NCBI GenBank assembly: GCA_009843505.1
Contig: VYDI01000011.1
Span: forward strand, 1-50,310
Length of the DNA stretch: 50,310 bases
Direction: 5' to 3'
Source of the DNA: Holophagales bacterium
Lineage (GTDB): Bacteria > Acidobacteriota > Thermoanaerobaculia > Multivoradales > Multivoraceae
Each line of letters starts with the position of its first letter. Position 1 is the stretch's first letter. The notes beneath the pieces are model-generated. The model was given only the letters and a program-made list of their open reading frames with translations, was not told the DNA's origin and did not search any database. This document shows positions 25,563 to 35,365 of the stretch, piece by piece. The position numbers and the translations under genes were made by a program.

Positions 25563-27950
25563 ATGGCAGGAATGAGGTTGTTCGCGAACAGTCTGTTCGG
25601 CTTCGCCGCGTTGGCGGCGTTGCTCGCGGCGCCGGCGGGGTCGATCGTCTACCTGATGCAGACCGACGAGGACATGCTCGGGCATGCGCAGGTCATCGTC
25701 CATGGCGAGGTCCTGAGCACGGCGTCGACGAGACTCGACGGCCGTTTGGTCACCGACGCTCAGGTGCGGGTCGAGAAGGTGTTGAAGGGCTGGCTGCCTG
25801 GCAGCGTGGTGACCGTGCGCCAGCCCGGAGGCTTCGACGGCAGTTATCGGGAGGCGCTGATGGGCCTGCCGATGCTCGCCGAAGGGAACCGCGTGCTGCT
25901 CTTCCTGGAGGAACACGAGGACGCGTACCGTACCGTCGGTCTCGGTCTCGGCCTCTTCTTCGAGGCGTCGCGCGGGGGCCGCAGGGTCCTGGTGCGCGAG
26001 GCGCCGCACCTGGCGTCCGGCCGCGTCGACGAAGAGCGCGCGTTGCGGGACAGCACCCGGTTCCAGCGCTGGATCGCGGACCGGGTTGCGGGCCGGGAGA
26101 GCCCGGTGGACTACCTTGACGCCGAGCCGACGGACCGGCTTCAGTCGGTCGCTTCGCCGTACGTTCTCTTCGGCGAGTCCGACGGCGACGGCTGCCAGGT
26201 GGGCGACAAGGAGTCGCCAACCGGGGAGTGGGAGTGGGTCTCCATGGGGCCCAGGTGGAGGAGGTTCGATACCGGCGGAACGCTCACCTTCAGCGTTTAC
26301 GGCCTTCAGGAAGGGTTGTCAGCCAAGGATGCCGACGAGGCTACAAGGGTGGCTGATGCGATGGCGGGCGTGAGAGCTGCAATGGACGCATGGAACGGGG
26401 CGGCTCCAAACGTGTCGTTGGCCGCAGAGTGGGCCGAGGTCGACCTGCCGGCGTACGAGGACAGGCCCACCGCACGAATCGAATTCGGCGCCGAGAGGAT
26501 CCCGTCCGATTCTCCTTTCGCTCTTGCCGCCGCCGCTCTCGGCTCGCTTTGCGATTGGGACGTGCCCGGATCCGTGCACATGATTCCGGGCACCAACCGC
26601 CAGGCCTCCTTCGCCATCAGGGCGTGGGTCGGCACCTTCCCTTCTCTGGTCGAGCACCTGGCCAACGTTTCCGAAGGCAGGGCCAACGATTTCGTGGAGT
26701 TGATGATCCACGAGCTCGGACACGCCCTGGGTCTCGACCATTCGAGTGAACCTGGCGCCATCATGCGGCGAAGCATGACGTTCAATGGACAAAATCCGGG
26801 TCTGGGCACGGACGACGTGAACGGGATCAGGTTCCTGTATCCCGCGGTGCCCCCCCCGCCGTTCGGCGGCGGCGCGCCTCCGCCGGAGCCGGAGCCCGAA
26901 CCCGAACCCGAACCCGAACCGCCACCGCCGCCGGTCCCGCCGGTGGCGTCGTTCACCGTCGACATGCCCTGCGCGGAGGGCCTGTGCAACGCCCGGACCG
27001 GCGAGGACGTCACGTTCACCGACACGAGTTCCGGTACCGTCGCCCGGCGCTCCTGGAACTTCGAGACCGGCGGCAGGACGCCGTCCGGCAAGAGCGTGAC
27101 GCACAGTTGGCCGTCGCCCGGCTTCTACCGCTCGACGCTGACCGTCGACGGCGCGGGCGTCGAGTCGACTGCGTCGCGGATGTTCCGGGTGGACGCCTCG
27201 TCGCCGGCCGGAAGCTGCGTGCCGGGCCCCGGGACGGTCTGCCTGCAGGACTCCCGGTACGAGGTCGAGGTGGAGTGGCAAGGGGGCGACGGGGCGTTCA
27301 ACGCGGCCCGGGTGGTCCACGCGGGCACGAACGACTCGGGGATGTTCAGCTTCTTCGACCGCGACAACTGGGAGATGCTGGTCAAGGTGCTGAACGGCTG
27401 CTCGATCAACGGCCATCACTGGGTGTACGCCGCTTCGGCGACGGACCTGGGCTACGTGATCCGGGTGACGGACCCGGCGCCGGGCGAGTTTCGGTTGTTC
27501 CGCAACGAAGCGGGGCAGGTGGCGTCGGCGGTGGTGGACAATGAAGCCTTCTCGCGCGACTGCGCTCCGGCGGCTTCCCGGGCCGGGTGGTCCGCTCTTG
27601 CCGGCGGCGAGACGCTGTCGCTTGGTGACGGCCGTTTCGAGGTGGGGATCGAGTGGTCGACGGAGGACGACGCCGGCGTCGCGCGGACGGTTCGGCGAGG
27701 CACTGAGGACTCGGGCCTGTTCTGGTTCTTCGATCCGGGGAACTGGGAGGTTCTGGTGAAGGTGCTGGACGGTTGCGGGGTGAACGGTCACCACTGGGTG
27801 TACGCGGCTTCGGCGACTTCTCTGCCGTTCGAGATGTCGGTGACGGACACGGAGACGGGCGAGGTGTATCGCTACGTGAAGGGGGCTGACGAACTCGGGG
27901 CGCTGGCCGATCCGGCGGCGTTCGCCAACTCCTGCGAAGCTGGCCGCTAG
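25563..27950 (+). CDS. Secreted matrixin-like zinc metalloprotease with PKD-like domain and two C-terminal repeats
   Basis: A 795-residue secreted protein behind a strong AGAGGAGG. The signal peptide spans about 1-27. A beta domain (about 35-140: HAQVIVHGEVLSTAS, RVEKVLKGWLPGSVV) of the type found in front of extracellular matrixins precedes the protease. The zinc motif HELGHALGLDH is at 383-393, with PGAIMRRSM as Met-turn. A (Pro-Glu) linker follows, then a PKD-like domain (about 461-545, ARRSWNFETGG). Two repeats end the protein (about 565-665 and 692-795), each with GxFxFFDxxNWExLVKVLxGC and NGHHWVYAASAT. It likely degrades extracellular protein. The conserved 40-bp element lies directly upstream. 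Confidence 0.85.
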   Translation: MAGMRLFANSLFGFAALAALLAAPAGSIVYLMQTDEDMLGHAQVIVHGEVLSTASTRLDGRLVTDAQVRVEKVLKGWLPGSVVTVRQPGGFDGSYREALMGLPMLAEGNRVLLFLEEHEDAYRTVGLGLGLFFEASRGGRRVLVREAPHLASGRVDEERALRDSTRFQRWIADRVAGRESPVDYLDAEPTDRLQSVASPYVLFGESDGDGCQVGDKESPTGEWEWVSMGPRWRRFDTGGTLTFSVYGLQEGLSAKDADEATRVADAMAGVRAAMDAWNGAAPNVSLAAEWAEVDLPAYEDRPTARIEFGAERIPSDSPFALAAAALGSLCDWDVPGSVHMIPGTNRQASFAIRAWVGTFPSLVEHLANVSEGRANDFVELMIHELGHALGLDHSSEPGAIMRRSMTFNGQNPGLGTDDVNGIRFLYPAVPPPPFGGGAPPPEPEPEPEPEPEPPPPPVPPVASFTVDMPCAEGLCNARTGEDVTFTDTSSGTVARRSWNFETGGRTPSGKSVTHSWPSPGFYRSTLTVDGAGVESTASRMFRVDASSPAGSCVPGPGTVCLQDSRYEVEVEWQGGDGAFNAARVVHAGTNDSGMFSFFDRDNWEMLVKVLNGCSINGHHWVYAASATDLGYVIRVTDPAPGEFRLFRNEAGQVASAVVDNEAFSRDCAPAASRAGWSALAGGETLSLGDGRFEVGIEWSTEDDAGVARTVRRGTEDSGLFWFFDPGNWEVLVKVLDGCGVNGHHWVYAASATSLPFEMSVTDTETGEVYRYVKGADELGALADPAAFANSCEAGR
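26883..26922 (+). repeat. Hexanucleotide repeat encoding a Pro-Glu linker
   Basis: Two CCGGAG units followed by four CCCGAA units encode a Pro-Glu run between the protease and PKD-like domain of the matrixin-type protein. Such arrays often vary in length between strains. Confidence 0.7.
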
Positions 27951-27995
27951 AGGCTCAGGCGCGGCCGCCGTTGAGCGAGCTGCCGTCGTTGGGTG

Positions 27996-28829
27996 CTATC
28001 GAACCGTAGAAATCGAGCCCGGCTCGCCGAGCAGCAGCGCCGGGTCGACCCGTTCGCCCTGCCAGCGGATGCCGAAGTGCAGGTGCGGGCCCGTGGATCG
28101 TCCGGTCGAGCCGACGGTGCCGATTCTGTGCCCGCGGGACAGCTCGTCGCCCTGCTCGACGAACACCTCGTGCAGGTGGAAGTACATGCTGATCAGGCCG
28201 TTGCCGTGGTCCAGAAAGACCGCGTTGCCGGAGAAGAAGAACTCTCCGGACAGGGCGACGACGGCATCGTCGACGGCCAGGACCGGCGTGCCCTGGGGCA
28301 CGGCGTAGTCGGCGCCCGTGTGGGGCGAGCGCGGCTCGCCGTTGATGATCCGCTTCGCGCCGAAGCGACCGCCGGCCGGCATCTTCTCGAGCGGTGCGCC
28401 CAGGGGCAGGGAGAACCTCGCTTTGCCCTGCCGTCCCCACAGCTTGCCGATCAGGGCGTTCTCACGCTGCACGCGAGCGAGGTTCTCGGGCGACAGATCG
28501 ACGCGACTCCGGTCCTTGATCTCGAGTCTCTGCACCGAGTAGGGGTACGCACCGAGACCGATGTGCAGCCTCTCCCGCCGGCCATCGAGGTCGCGCTCCG
28601 CGATCACGTCGGCGGTCCGGTTCAGGCCCACCGGTACCAGGCAGCCGCGTTCTCCGCCGACCACGGTGGGCGCGAAGGCGCGGTCGCCGACCAGGCAGCG
28701 TTCGACGCCTTCGCCCGGCCAGTGGACGAGGCTTCCGGGAGCCGCGGTCTGAGCGGGCAACGGATGGGCGCCGGTGGCGGCGAGGACGGCAGTTGCGCCG
28801 AGTACGGCGATGAAGCGAAACGGGTCCAT
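27996..28829 (-). CDS. Exported M23 family peptidoglycan endopeptidase
   Basis: A 277-residue protein with a signal peptide (about 1-28, from MDPFRFIAVLGATAVLAATG). Residues about 40-150 form a beta domain. The LytM zinc domain follows: SPHTGADYAVPQGTPV (HxxxD), then MYFHLHEVFVEQGDEL, GHRIGTVGSTGRSTGPHLHFGI (HxH, split across the end of the barrel). All four metal and catalytic positions are intact. It should cleave peptide cross-links in the periplasm or bind as an activator. I prefer ATG 28829 because upstream codons add a non-signal extension. It is convergent with the matrixin gene. Confidence 0.9.
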   Translation of the reverse strand: MDPFRFIAVLGATAVLAATGAHPLPAQTAAPGSLVHWPGEGVERCLVGDRAFAPTVVGGERGCLVPVGLNRTADVIAERDLDGRRERLHIGLGAYPYSVQRLEIKDRSRVDLSPENLARVQRENALIGKLWGRQGKARFSLPLGAPLEKMPAGGRFGAKRIINGEPRSPHTGADYAVPQGTPVLAVDDAVVALSGEFFFSGNAVFLDHGNGLISMYFHLHEVFVEQGDELSRGHRIGTVGSTGRSTGPHLHFGIRWQGERVDPALLLGEPGSISTVR

Positions 28830-28945
28830 GGAGCAATCATAGCCAATGATGCATAGGTCGGCTCGGCTCAAGGGCGGGCAGGCCGGAAGGACGCGGTACG
28901 CTTAGCCCTTGCCGGCCCAACGACCTGCCGGCCCGGGAGGGTGCT

Positions 28946-30400
28946 TTGAGTCTGAGAGAGACGTACCTGGCCAGCGACGGGTTGGCGCTGGCCGAATTGC
29001 TGCGGACCCGCGAGCTGAGATCCACCGAGGCGGTGAGATGCGCGGCGGAGATCGCCTCCGAACTCGACCCGGAGTTGAACGCGATCGTCTGCGCGGACTT
29101 CAAACGGGCTGCCCGCGAGGCGCCCGAGACCGTGGCGGCGGGTGGGCCGTTCGCGGGCGTGCCCTACCTGCTGAAGGACCTCTACGCCAACGCGGCGGGC
29201 CTGCCGCTGACCAACGGCAGCCGTCTCTTCAAGGGCAACGTGCCGAAGCACGATTCGGAGATGGTGAGCCGCTACCGGCACGCGGGGCTCCTGATCGCGG
29301 GACGCACCGCTTCGCCCGAGTTCGGGCTGACGACGAGTACCGAGTCCGCGGTCTTCGGGCAGACCCGCAACCCCTGGAACCTGGAGCACATCGCGGGCGG
29401 CTCCTCGGGCGGCGCGGCGGCGGCCGTCGCCGCCGGCATCGTGCCGGCCGCCCACGCCAGCGACGGCGGCGGGTCGATCCGCATCCCGGCCTCGTGTTGC
29501 GGGGTCTTCGGTCTCAAGCCGAGCCGCGCCCGGGTCTCGCTGGCGCCTGACGCCGGCGAGGGTTGGGCCGGCTTCTCGGTACAGCACTGCGTGAGCCGCA
29601 CGGTTCGCGACAGCGCCGCGCTTCTCGATGCGGTTGCCGGCCCGGTCGCGGGAGATCCGTACTGCGCGCCTCCGCCGGAACGGAGCTTCCTGGACGAAAC
29701 CCGGCGCGAGCCGGGCAAGCTGCGGATCGCGCTGACCCTGGAAGCGTTCAACGGCGCTCCGGTCGATAAGGCGTGCGTCGCCGCGGCCCGCGACGCGGCC
29801 GAACTCTGCGCGGGACTCGGGCACGAGGTCACCCGGAGATCGCCGAAGATCGACGCGACTGCTCTCGGCCTGGCCACCCGGCTGATCGTCGGCGCGAACG
29901 TGCGCGCCACGATCGCCGAGCGCTGCGAGGCCCTTGGCCGCGAAGCCCGGGAGGACGAGCTGGAGCCGCTCACGTGGGCCACGGCCGCCACGGGCGAGCA
30001 GAGCGACGCCGCCGCCTACGCGCGCGCGACCCGCACGGTTCACGCGGTGGGCCGCCGGCTGGCCGCGTTCTTCAAGCGGGGCTTCGACGTCCTGCTGTCG
30101 CCGACGATGGCGGCGCCGCCGGCGAAGCTCGGCGTGCTGTCGCTCTCGAACCGGGGCGACGACTACATGCCGGCGTTGCTGCAGACGATCGGCTTCACCC
30201 AGTTGATGAACGTCTGCGGCAACCCCGCCGCCTCGGTGCCGCTCGGCTGGGGCGGAGCGAACGGCGGCCTGCCGATCGGCGTTCAGATCGCCGCCCCGGT
30301 GGGCGGCGAGGGAGTGCTCCTCCGGCTGGCGGCGCAGCTCGAACGGGAGCGTCCCTGGATCGATCGGAAGCCGCCCTGCTCGGCGTGGCGGAGCGGCTAG
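28946..30400 (+). CDS. Amidase signature family enzyme
   Basis: A 484-residue hydrolase from TTG 28946 with GGAGGG just upstream. The Ser-cisSer-Lys triad is visible: Lys in GVPYLLKDLYAN (about residue 79), GGSSGGAAAAVAAG for the cis-Ser, and DGGGSIRIPASCCG for the nucleophile (about 176). FGLKPSRARVSL is the usual following block. It hydrolyses an amide bond, possibly aliphatic or aryl amides or 6-aminohexanoate-type substrates; specificity cannot be told. It opens the long plus-strand unit that continues into the menaquinone genes, though the link may be only positional. Confidence 0.9.
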   Translation: MSLRETYLASDGLALAELLRTRELRSTEAVRCAAEIASELDPELNAIVCADFKRAAREAPETVAAGGPFAGVPYLLKDLYANAAGLPLTNGSRLFKGNVPKHDSEMVSRYRHAGLLIAGRTASPEFGLTTSTESAVFGQTRNPWNLEHIAGGSSGGAAAAVAAGIVPAAHASDGGGSIRIPASCCGVFGLKPSRARVSLAPDAGEGWAGFSVQHCVSRTVRDSAALLDAVAGPVAGDPYCAPPPERSFLDETRREPGKLRIALTLEAFNGAPVDKACVAAARDAAELCAGLGHEVTRRSPKIDATALGLATRLIVGANVRATIAERCEALGREAREDELEPLTWATAATGEQSDAAAYARATRTVHAVGRRLAAFFKRGFDVLLSPTMAAPPAKLGVLSLSNRGDDYMPALLQTIGFTQLMNVCGNPAASVPLGWGGANGGLPIGVQIAAPVGGEGVLLRLAAQLERERPWIDRKPPCSAWRSG

Positions 30401-30406
30401 GGATCT

Positions 30407-31285
30407 GTGAAACCGCGGCCGACAACCCGAAAGCCGGCGAATCTCGTCGCGCCGGCGCTCCTTTTGGCCCTGGCCTGGCCGGCGGCGGCCGCGGACCCGC
30501 CGTGGCAGCGACTCGAGTTCCAGGCGAAGAAGCTGTTCCTGACGGCGGACGCCGCGGTCGAGTTCGATCCCGCGGCGGAGCTTCCGCCGGACGAGCGCTG
30601 CGAAGGCAAGCCGCACATGCCCGGCTCGGCCGCGCGGATCCGGATCGAGTCCACGATGTTCGGCCGTCATTCCGAGTCCTCTCTGTGGTTTGATCCGGAC
30701 AGCCTGCGAGCCCATCTTCGCGTCCAGGAAGAACGGGGCAGCCGGAACCGCTACAAGCGCTACACGTTCTGTGACGGCAGCGTGGAGGCGGAGCGCGCGA
30801 CTCCCAATGAGGGCGAAGCCGGTCTGCCCGTGGCGGAATGGACCCATCGCTATCCCCTCCATCACCCGGTTCCGCCCGACCTCGAGACGCCGCTGTCGGA
30901 GCCTTCGGCGCTGCTGCATCTGGTCGGGCGGCTGGCGGCGCTTCCGTCCGGGGCAGGGGAGGAAATGTCGTGGACGGTCCCGATGTTCTCGAACCGGAGG
31001 GTGCTGGCGGTGCGAATCGAGCGAGACCCGGAAACCATGGCGGCGCCCTCGCCGTTCTCGGTGGCGGGCGGTCAGGCGCCGGCGCAGTTGACGCTGGTTC
31101 GCTTCGCGATGACGCCGGAGGTCTACGGACCCGAGGGCAGCGCCGAGGACTTCGAGTTGCTGGGGCTTGAGGGGGCGATCGAGATCGTTGCCGCGAAGGA
31201 ACTCCAGGCGCCCGTGTCGATCAGCGGCCGGCTTCCGCCCGCGGGGAGGGTCACGGTCCGGCTGCGTCACGTGAAGTTGCGTTAG
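30407..31285 (+). CDS. Exported protein of unknown function
   Basis: A 292-residue protein from GTG 30407, 6 bases after the amidase stop. Residues about 1-29 form a signal peptide (LVAPALLLALAWPAAAA-D). The rest has beta-rich segments (AARIRIESTMFGRHSESSLWFDP, NRYKRYTFCDGSVEAERAT) with a layout faintly like DUF3108 proteins: tail regions follow conversion of a sugar or lipid property, then VTVRLRHVKLR at the end. I cannot assign a family with confidence. Its position between amidase and regulator, all closely spaced, suggests co-expression. Confidence 0.65.
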   Translation: MKPRPTTRKPANLVAPALLLALAWPAAAADPPWQRLEFQAKKLFLTADAAVEFDPAAELPPDERCEGKPHMPGSAARIRIESTMFGRHSESSLWFDPDSLRAHLRVQEERGSRNRYKRYTFCDGSVEAERATPNEGEAGLPVAEWTHRYPLHHPVPPDLETPLSEPSALLHLVGRLAALPSGAGEEMSWTVPMFSNRRVLAVRIERDPETMAAPSPFSVAGGQAPAQLTLVRFAMTPEVYGPEGSAEDFELLGLEGAIEIVAAKELQAPVSISGRLPPAGRVTVRLRHVKLR

Positions 31286-31286
31286 G

Positions 31287-31955
31287 GTGCCGACCGTGGG
31301 GGTTGAAGGCGCGGAGAATGTGGATCGGGTTCGCGAGGAGTTCGTGCAACTCTGGGGCGCTCTGGGCACGTTCTGGGGTGTGCCGCCGACCACCGCGCGC
31401 GTGTTCGGCTGGCTCATGTCCCGCAGCGAGCCCGCCGATGCCCAGGAGATCATGGCCGGGCTGGAACTCAGTCGCGGCGCGGTCTCCATGGCCTGCAGGG
31501 AGCTGCGCGAGTGGAAGCTCATCTCACCGGAGCGCGTCGCGGGCGCGCGCCGGGTGGTCTACCGGCCCGAGACGGACCTGGAGCGGGTCCTCCGGAACGT
31601 CGTTGAGATCCGCAAGCGGCGAGAGTGGGACCCGATCCGTGAGAACATGCGGGACTGGATTCCGGCCCTGGAGGACCCATCCTCTCCCGGTAAAGCAGCC
31701 TCTCCCGAGAATGCGGTGTTTCTCAGGCGCCTGCGCGCGATCGATCAGGTCATGGGACGCGTGGACTCGATCGCGGAGTTTCTACTCAACGGCGGCACGG
31801 TGACGGACTTTGGGCTTAAGGCCCTGCTCGGTGCGGGAGCGGTCGCCGCGCGGCTGGGCAACCTCGCCCGCCGCGAGGCGCAGTCCTTCTCGGGCAAGGC
31901 GGCTCCGCCGGCGGAGCCGGTGCCGGACCTCGATCCGGAGGAGCAGGAGAGTTGA
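31287..31955 (+). CDS. GbsR/MarR-family transcriptional regulator
   Basis: A 222-residue winged-helix regulator from GTG 31287, directly after the previous stop. VQLWGALGTFWGVPPTTARVFGWL and SRGAVSMACRELREWKLI match the GbsR (COG1510) group, which binds DNA as a dimer and often controls membrane or osmotic genes. The C-terminal 100 residues contain a likely dimer helix and a hydrophobic stretch (GLKALLGAGAVAARLG). The stop overlaps the TTG start of the polyprenyl synthase gene, so it may control the menaquinone unit; this is inference. Confidence 0.82.
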   Translation: MPTVGVEGAENVDRVREEFVQLWGALGTFWGVPPTTARVFGWLMSRSEPADAQEIMAGLELSRGAVSMACRELREWKLISPERVAGARRVVYRPETDLERVLRNVVEIRKRREWDPIRENMRDWIPALEDPSSPGKAASPENAVFLRRLRAIDQVMGRVDSIAEFLLNGGTVTDFGLKALLGAGAVAARLGNLARREAQSFSGKAAPPAEPVPDLDPEEQES

Positions 31956-33118
31956 CCGTGCTCACGGATCGCCCGGCTGGGCCCCCGTCGAGACGCACTG
32001 CCCTGGAAGACGAGGTGCTCGGACGCCTCCGCGACCTCTGCGACGTCGGCGGGCTCCCCGACCTTGCCGCGACGATCGACGATCTGGTCGGCTTCATCCG
32101 CGATGACATCGCTGCGATGGAGGAGGGGCTGGCGACGCTGTCGACAGGAAACTCGCTCGTTGGCGAGGCCGGAGCCTCCCTGGTTCACCTCGGCGGCAAA
32201 CGGTTGCGTCCGCTGTGTGTCGTCCTGGCGTCGAGGGTCGGGTACGCGCCGGCTTCGGCGGTGCGCGACATCGCGGTGGCGGCCGAGCTCGTTCACAATG
32301 CCACGCTTCTTCACGACGATGTCATCGATCACGCGGACCGGCGTCGCGGGCGGCCGACGGCACGGGTCGAACTCGGCAACGCGGCCTCCATCTTTGCCGG
32401 CGACTACCTGCTGATCGAGGCGCTGCACAGGGTCCAGCGGGCCGCGGTGCCGGGCGTCATGGAAGGCCTGCTCGAGACGATCGCCGAGATGATCCGGGCC
32501 GAGTCCCTTCAGCTCGAGAACCGCGGCTCTCTCGACGCGTCCGAGGATCTCTACTTCCAGGTCGCCCGAGGCAAGTCGGCGGCCCTGTTCAGTTGGGCGT
32601 TGGGCGCCGGCGCCTTGAGCGGTGGAGCGTCGCCCGAGCTCTGCCGGGCGCTGCGGGCGTATGGCGATTCGATCGGGGTCGCGTTCCAGTTGATAGACGA
32701 CCTGCTCGATCTGGTCGGACACCACAGCAACACCGGCAAGACCTTGTTCAGCGACCTCTCGGAGGGGAAGATCACGTATCCGCTGATCGTGGTGCTGGAT
32801 CGCGAACCGGCGCTCGTCGACACGATCCGCGCAATAGCGGCCGAGGCGGCTCCTTCGTGGGGCGGCGATGGCCTCGCGCTCCCCGGCTCGAACGGGGACG
32901 GTTCAGGGAACGGACACCCGAGCGGAGCGAACGGGGCTGGCCGGGAGCGTGAGCGCGTCCTCGAGGCGATGGTTCGCCACAACGTCGAGGCGACATGCCG
33001 CGACCTTGCCGCGAGCTACATAGACGAGGGGATCGAGGCGTTGGCCGAAGTCCCCGATGGCCCCGCCCGCCGTGCGTTGACGGTTGTCGCCCGGGCGAGT
33101 GTGTTGCGGGAACGATGA
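31952..33118 (+). CDS. Long-chain polyprenyl diphosphate synthase (menaquinone side chain)
   Basis: A 388-residue trans-prenyltransferase; TTG 31952 overlaps the regulator stop. GGKRLRPLCVVLAS, the first Asp-rich motif LLHDDVIDHADRRRG and the second, FQLIDDLLDLVGH, are intact, with KITYPLIV after it. It extends farnesyl or geranylgeranyl diphosphate with IPP to the quinone tail. A Gly/Asn/Ser-rich insertion (SNGDGSGNGHPSGANGAG, about residues 311-328) sits between late helices and is not part of the family. The next gene is menG and the chain continues through menF and menD, so a role in menaquinone is well supported. Confidence 0.92.
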   Translation: MTVLTDRPAGPPSRRTALEDEVLGRLRDLCDVGGLPDLAATIDDLVGFIRDDIAAMEEGLATLSTGNSLVGEAGASLVHLGGKRLRPLCVVLASRVGYAPASAVRDIAVAAELVHNATLLHDDVIDHADRRRGRPTARVELGNAASIFAGDYLLIEALHRVQRAAVPGVMEGLLETIAEMIRAESLQLENRGSLDASEDLYFQVARGKSAALFSWALGAGALSGGASPELCRALRAYGDSIGVAFQLIDDLLDLVGHHSNTGKTLFSDLSEGKITYPLIVVLDREPALVDTIRAIAAEAAPSWGGDGLALPGSNGDGSGNGHPSGANGAGRERERVLEAMVRHNVEATCRDLAASYIDEGIEALAEVPDGPARRALTVVARASVLRER

Positions 33119-33870
33119 TGGCGCTGGCCGAGCCGCTGGCGACTGACGGTTCGGGCGCGATGTTCGACCGGATCGCCGCCCGCTATGACCTGCTGAACCG
33201 GCTGAACTCCCTGGGCCTCGATCGGGCGTGGCGCCGGGTCACGGCGGAGGCCCTGGCGCCGGCCGCGGCCGCCGACCGGCCTCTGCGCATGCTCGATGTC
33301 GCGTCCGGAACCGGAGACCTCGCGATCGCGATCGCGAGGCGGTTTCCGTCAGCTGTCGTGAGCGGTGTCGACACGTCGGCGGCGATGACCGTGATCGGAC
33401 GAGGAAAGGTCGAGCGCGCCGGCCTCTCGGACCGCGTCACGCTGGCGTCCGGCGACGCGCACGACCTCGGCTTCCCCGATCGCTCCTTCGACGCGGCGGC
33501 GATCGCGTTCGGCATCCGCAACGTCCCCGACCGGGTCCGGGCCCTACGCGAAATGGCGAGGGTCACACGGCCGGGGGGGCGGGTCGCGGTACTGGAGCTG
33601 AGCGAGCCGGTTTCGGGCCCGCTGGCCGTGCTCGCTCGCTTCCACATCCGTGTCCTCGTGCCGATGATCGGAACGCTTCTGGCCGGAGGCGCCGAGTACA
33701 GGTACCTGCGACGGTCGATCCGCGCCTTCCCGCCGCCGGACGAGTTCACTCGAACGATGACCGCTGCCGGCCTGGAGCCCGTCGAAACGCGGCCGCTGAC
33801 GTTCGGCGTGTGCAACCTGTTCCTGGCCAGTCCGGCCGTGGAGTGTGCGACGGGAGGCTCTGGTCCATGA
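33115..33870 (+). CDS. menG: Demethylmenaquinone methyltransferase (UbiE/MenG)
   Basis: A 251-residue SAM methyltransferase; ATG 33115 overlaps the previous stop (ATGATG). MFDRIAARYDLLNRLNSLGLDRAWRR is the diagnostic UbiE N-terminus, LDVASGTGDLAIAIARRFP motif I, and AIAFGIRNVPDRVRALREMARVTRPGGRV the second signature. It methylates the naphthoquinone ring in the last step of menaquinone synthesis. The usual terminal LTFGVCNLFLA is present. It shares a transcript with the polyprenyl synthase and menF (ATGA overlap at the end). Confidence 0.94.
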   Translation: MMALAEPLATDGSGAMFDRIAARYDLLNRLNSLGLDRAWRRVTAEALAPAAAADRPLRMLDVASGTGDLAIAIARRFPSAVVSGVDTSAAMTVIGRGKVERAGLSDRVTLASGDAHDLGFPDRSFDAAAIAFGIRNVPDRVRALREMARVTRPGGRVAVLELSEPVSGPLAVLARFHIRVLVPMIGTLLAGGAEYRYLRRSIRAFPPPDEFTRTMTAAGLEPVETRPLTFGVCNLFLASPAVECATGGSGP

Positions 33871-35365
33871 CCTCTCCGGTGATCAGACCGCGTTCGGCTC
33901 GAGAGACGCGGGCTCCGCGGTCCGGCCTTCTGGCGGTGGCCGCCGAGGCGCCGCGAGTGGCTCCCGAGGAGTTTCTCCGGCGGGCTTCGCGGAGCTTCCG
34001 CGAGATCGGCCCGGTGGGCCACCTGTGGGCGCCCTCCGGAGGGATGCAGTCCGCCGGCTGGGGTGTGGCCCGGCGTTTCGAGGTCGCCGGAGACGCCCCG
34101 TCCCCCGGGTTCCCGGGCGGAAACGGTGACGGCGACCACAGGATGCATGCCGGCGGCGTCGCGCTCGACCAGGTTGCGGCGCTGGCGTCCGGGCTGTTTC
34201 GCGAACTGGCGGGAGCGGACGAGGTGCCGTTGCGGCTCTTCGGTGGACTCGCGTTCGATCCCGGGCCGGACAGTCCCGGATCCGGAGCGTCCGATTGGGA
34301 CGAGTTCGGCGCGGGCAGCTTCGTGCTGCCGCGGCTGGGATACGTTGCCGACGTCGACGCCGCACATCTGTATGCGGTCATCGACGCGACGGCGATCGGG
34401 GCAGCGCCGGAGTGGCAGCGGCGTCTTCAGCGGCTGGCCGAAGACCTCGACCTCACCAGCGGCCTCAGCGGCGCGAACGGCAACGGACACCTGGGAGAGC
34501 TGCCGGAAGCGGCCAGCACCCTGGAGGCGCTGCCGGGAATCCTGCGGAGCTTCGACCGGCCGGCCGCTTCAGAGTGGCTTCAGCGCGTGAAAGAGCTTCG
34601 CGGGGAAGTGCTCTCCGAACGGCTGCAGAAGGTCGTCGCGGCGCGCGCCGTCGAGCTCGACCTCGACCGGCCGTTCGGCATCGCCGATCTGGTCCACATC
34701 GCCGGGCGCCTGGGCCACAGCATGCCTACCTGCACCCGCTTCGCCTTCCTGCGCGGCGGCTCGATCTTCTTCGGCGCGACGCCGGAGCTGCTGGTCCGTC
34801 GCCGGGGCCGCCGCATCGAGACGCAGGCGCTGGCCGGTTCGATTGCCAGCGACCCAACGCCAGTGCGCCGGCGCGAACTGGAGCGGCGCCTGCTGGAGAG
34901 CCGGAAGGACCGGCTGGAGCATGACGTCGTGGTTCGTTACCTGGTCGAACGCCTCGACCGTAGCTGTGGCGGGGTAGCGCCGCCCGCCCCTCCGGAAGTC
35001 CGTGTACTACCGAACGTGATGCACCTGGAGACGCCGATTCGCGCCGCGCTGCCGGAGACCGTCGAGCCGCCGCACGTGCTGCGGCTGGTGCGGGCACTCC
35101 ACCCGACTCCCGCGGTAGCCGGTAGGCCGACGGCTCTTGCCCTGGCCGCGATCCGGCGCAGCGAAGACCGGGATCGCGGCTGGTACGCGGGCCCGGTCGG
35201 CTGGTTCGACGGCAACGGCGACGGTGAGTTCTCGGTCGCTCTCCGTTCCTGTCTCGCGACCCGGCGTCGAGGCCTGCTCTACTCGGGCAACGGCATCGTT
35301 GCCGACTCCGATCCCGCGCGCGAGCTGGCTGAGACGAACCTCAAGCTGGACGCGATCCTCGGAGC

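Noticed and set aside
28868..31522. Minus-strand open frame of 884 codons over 28868-31522
   Set aside because: Arg/His-rich shadow of the amidase, exported protein and regulator genes, all of which have clear motifs or signal peptides on the plus strand.
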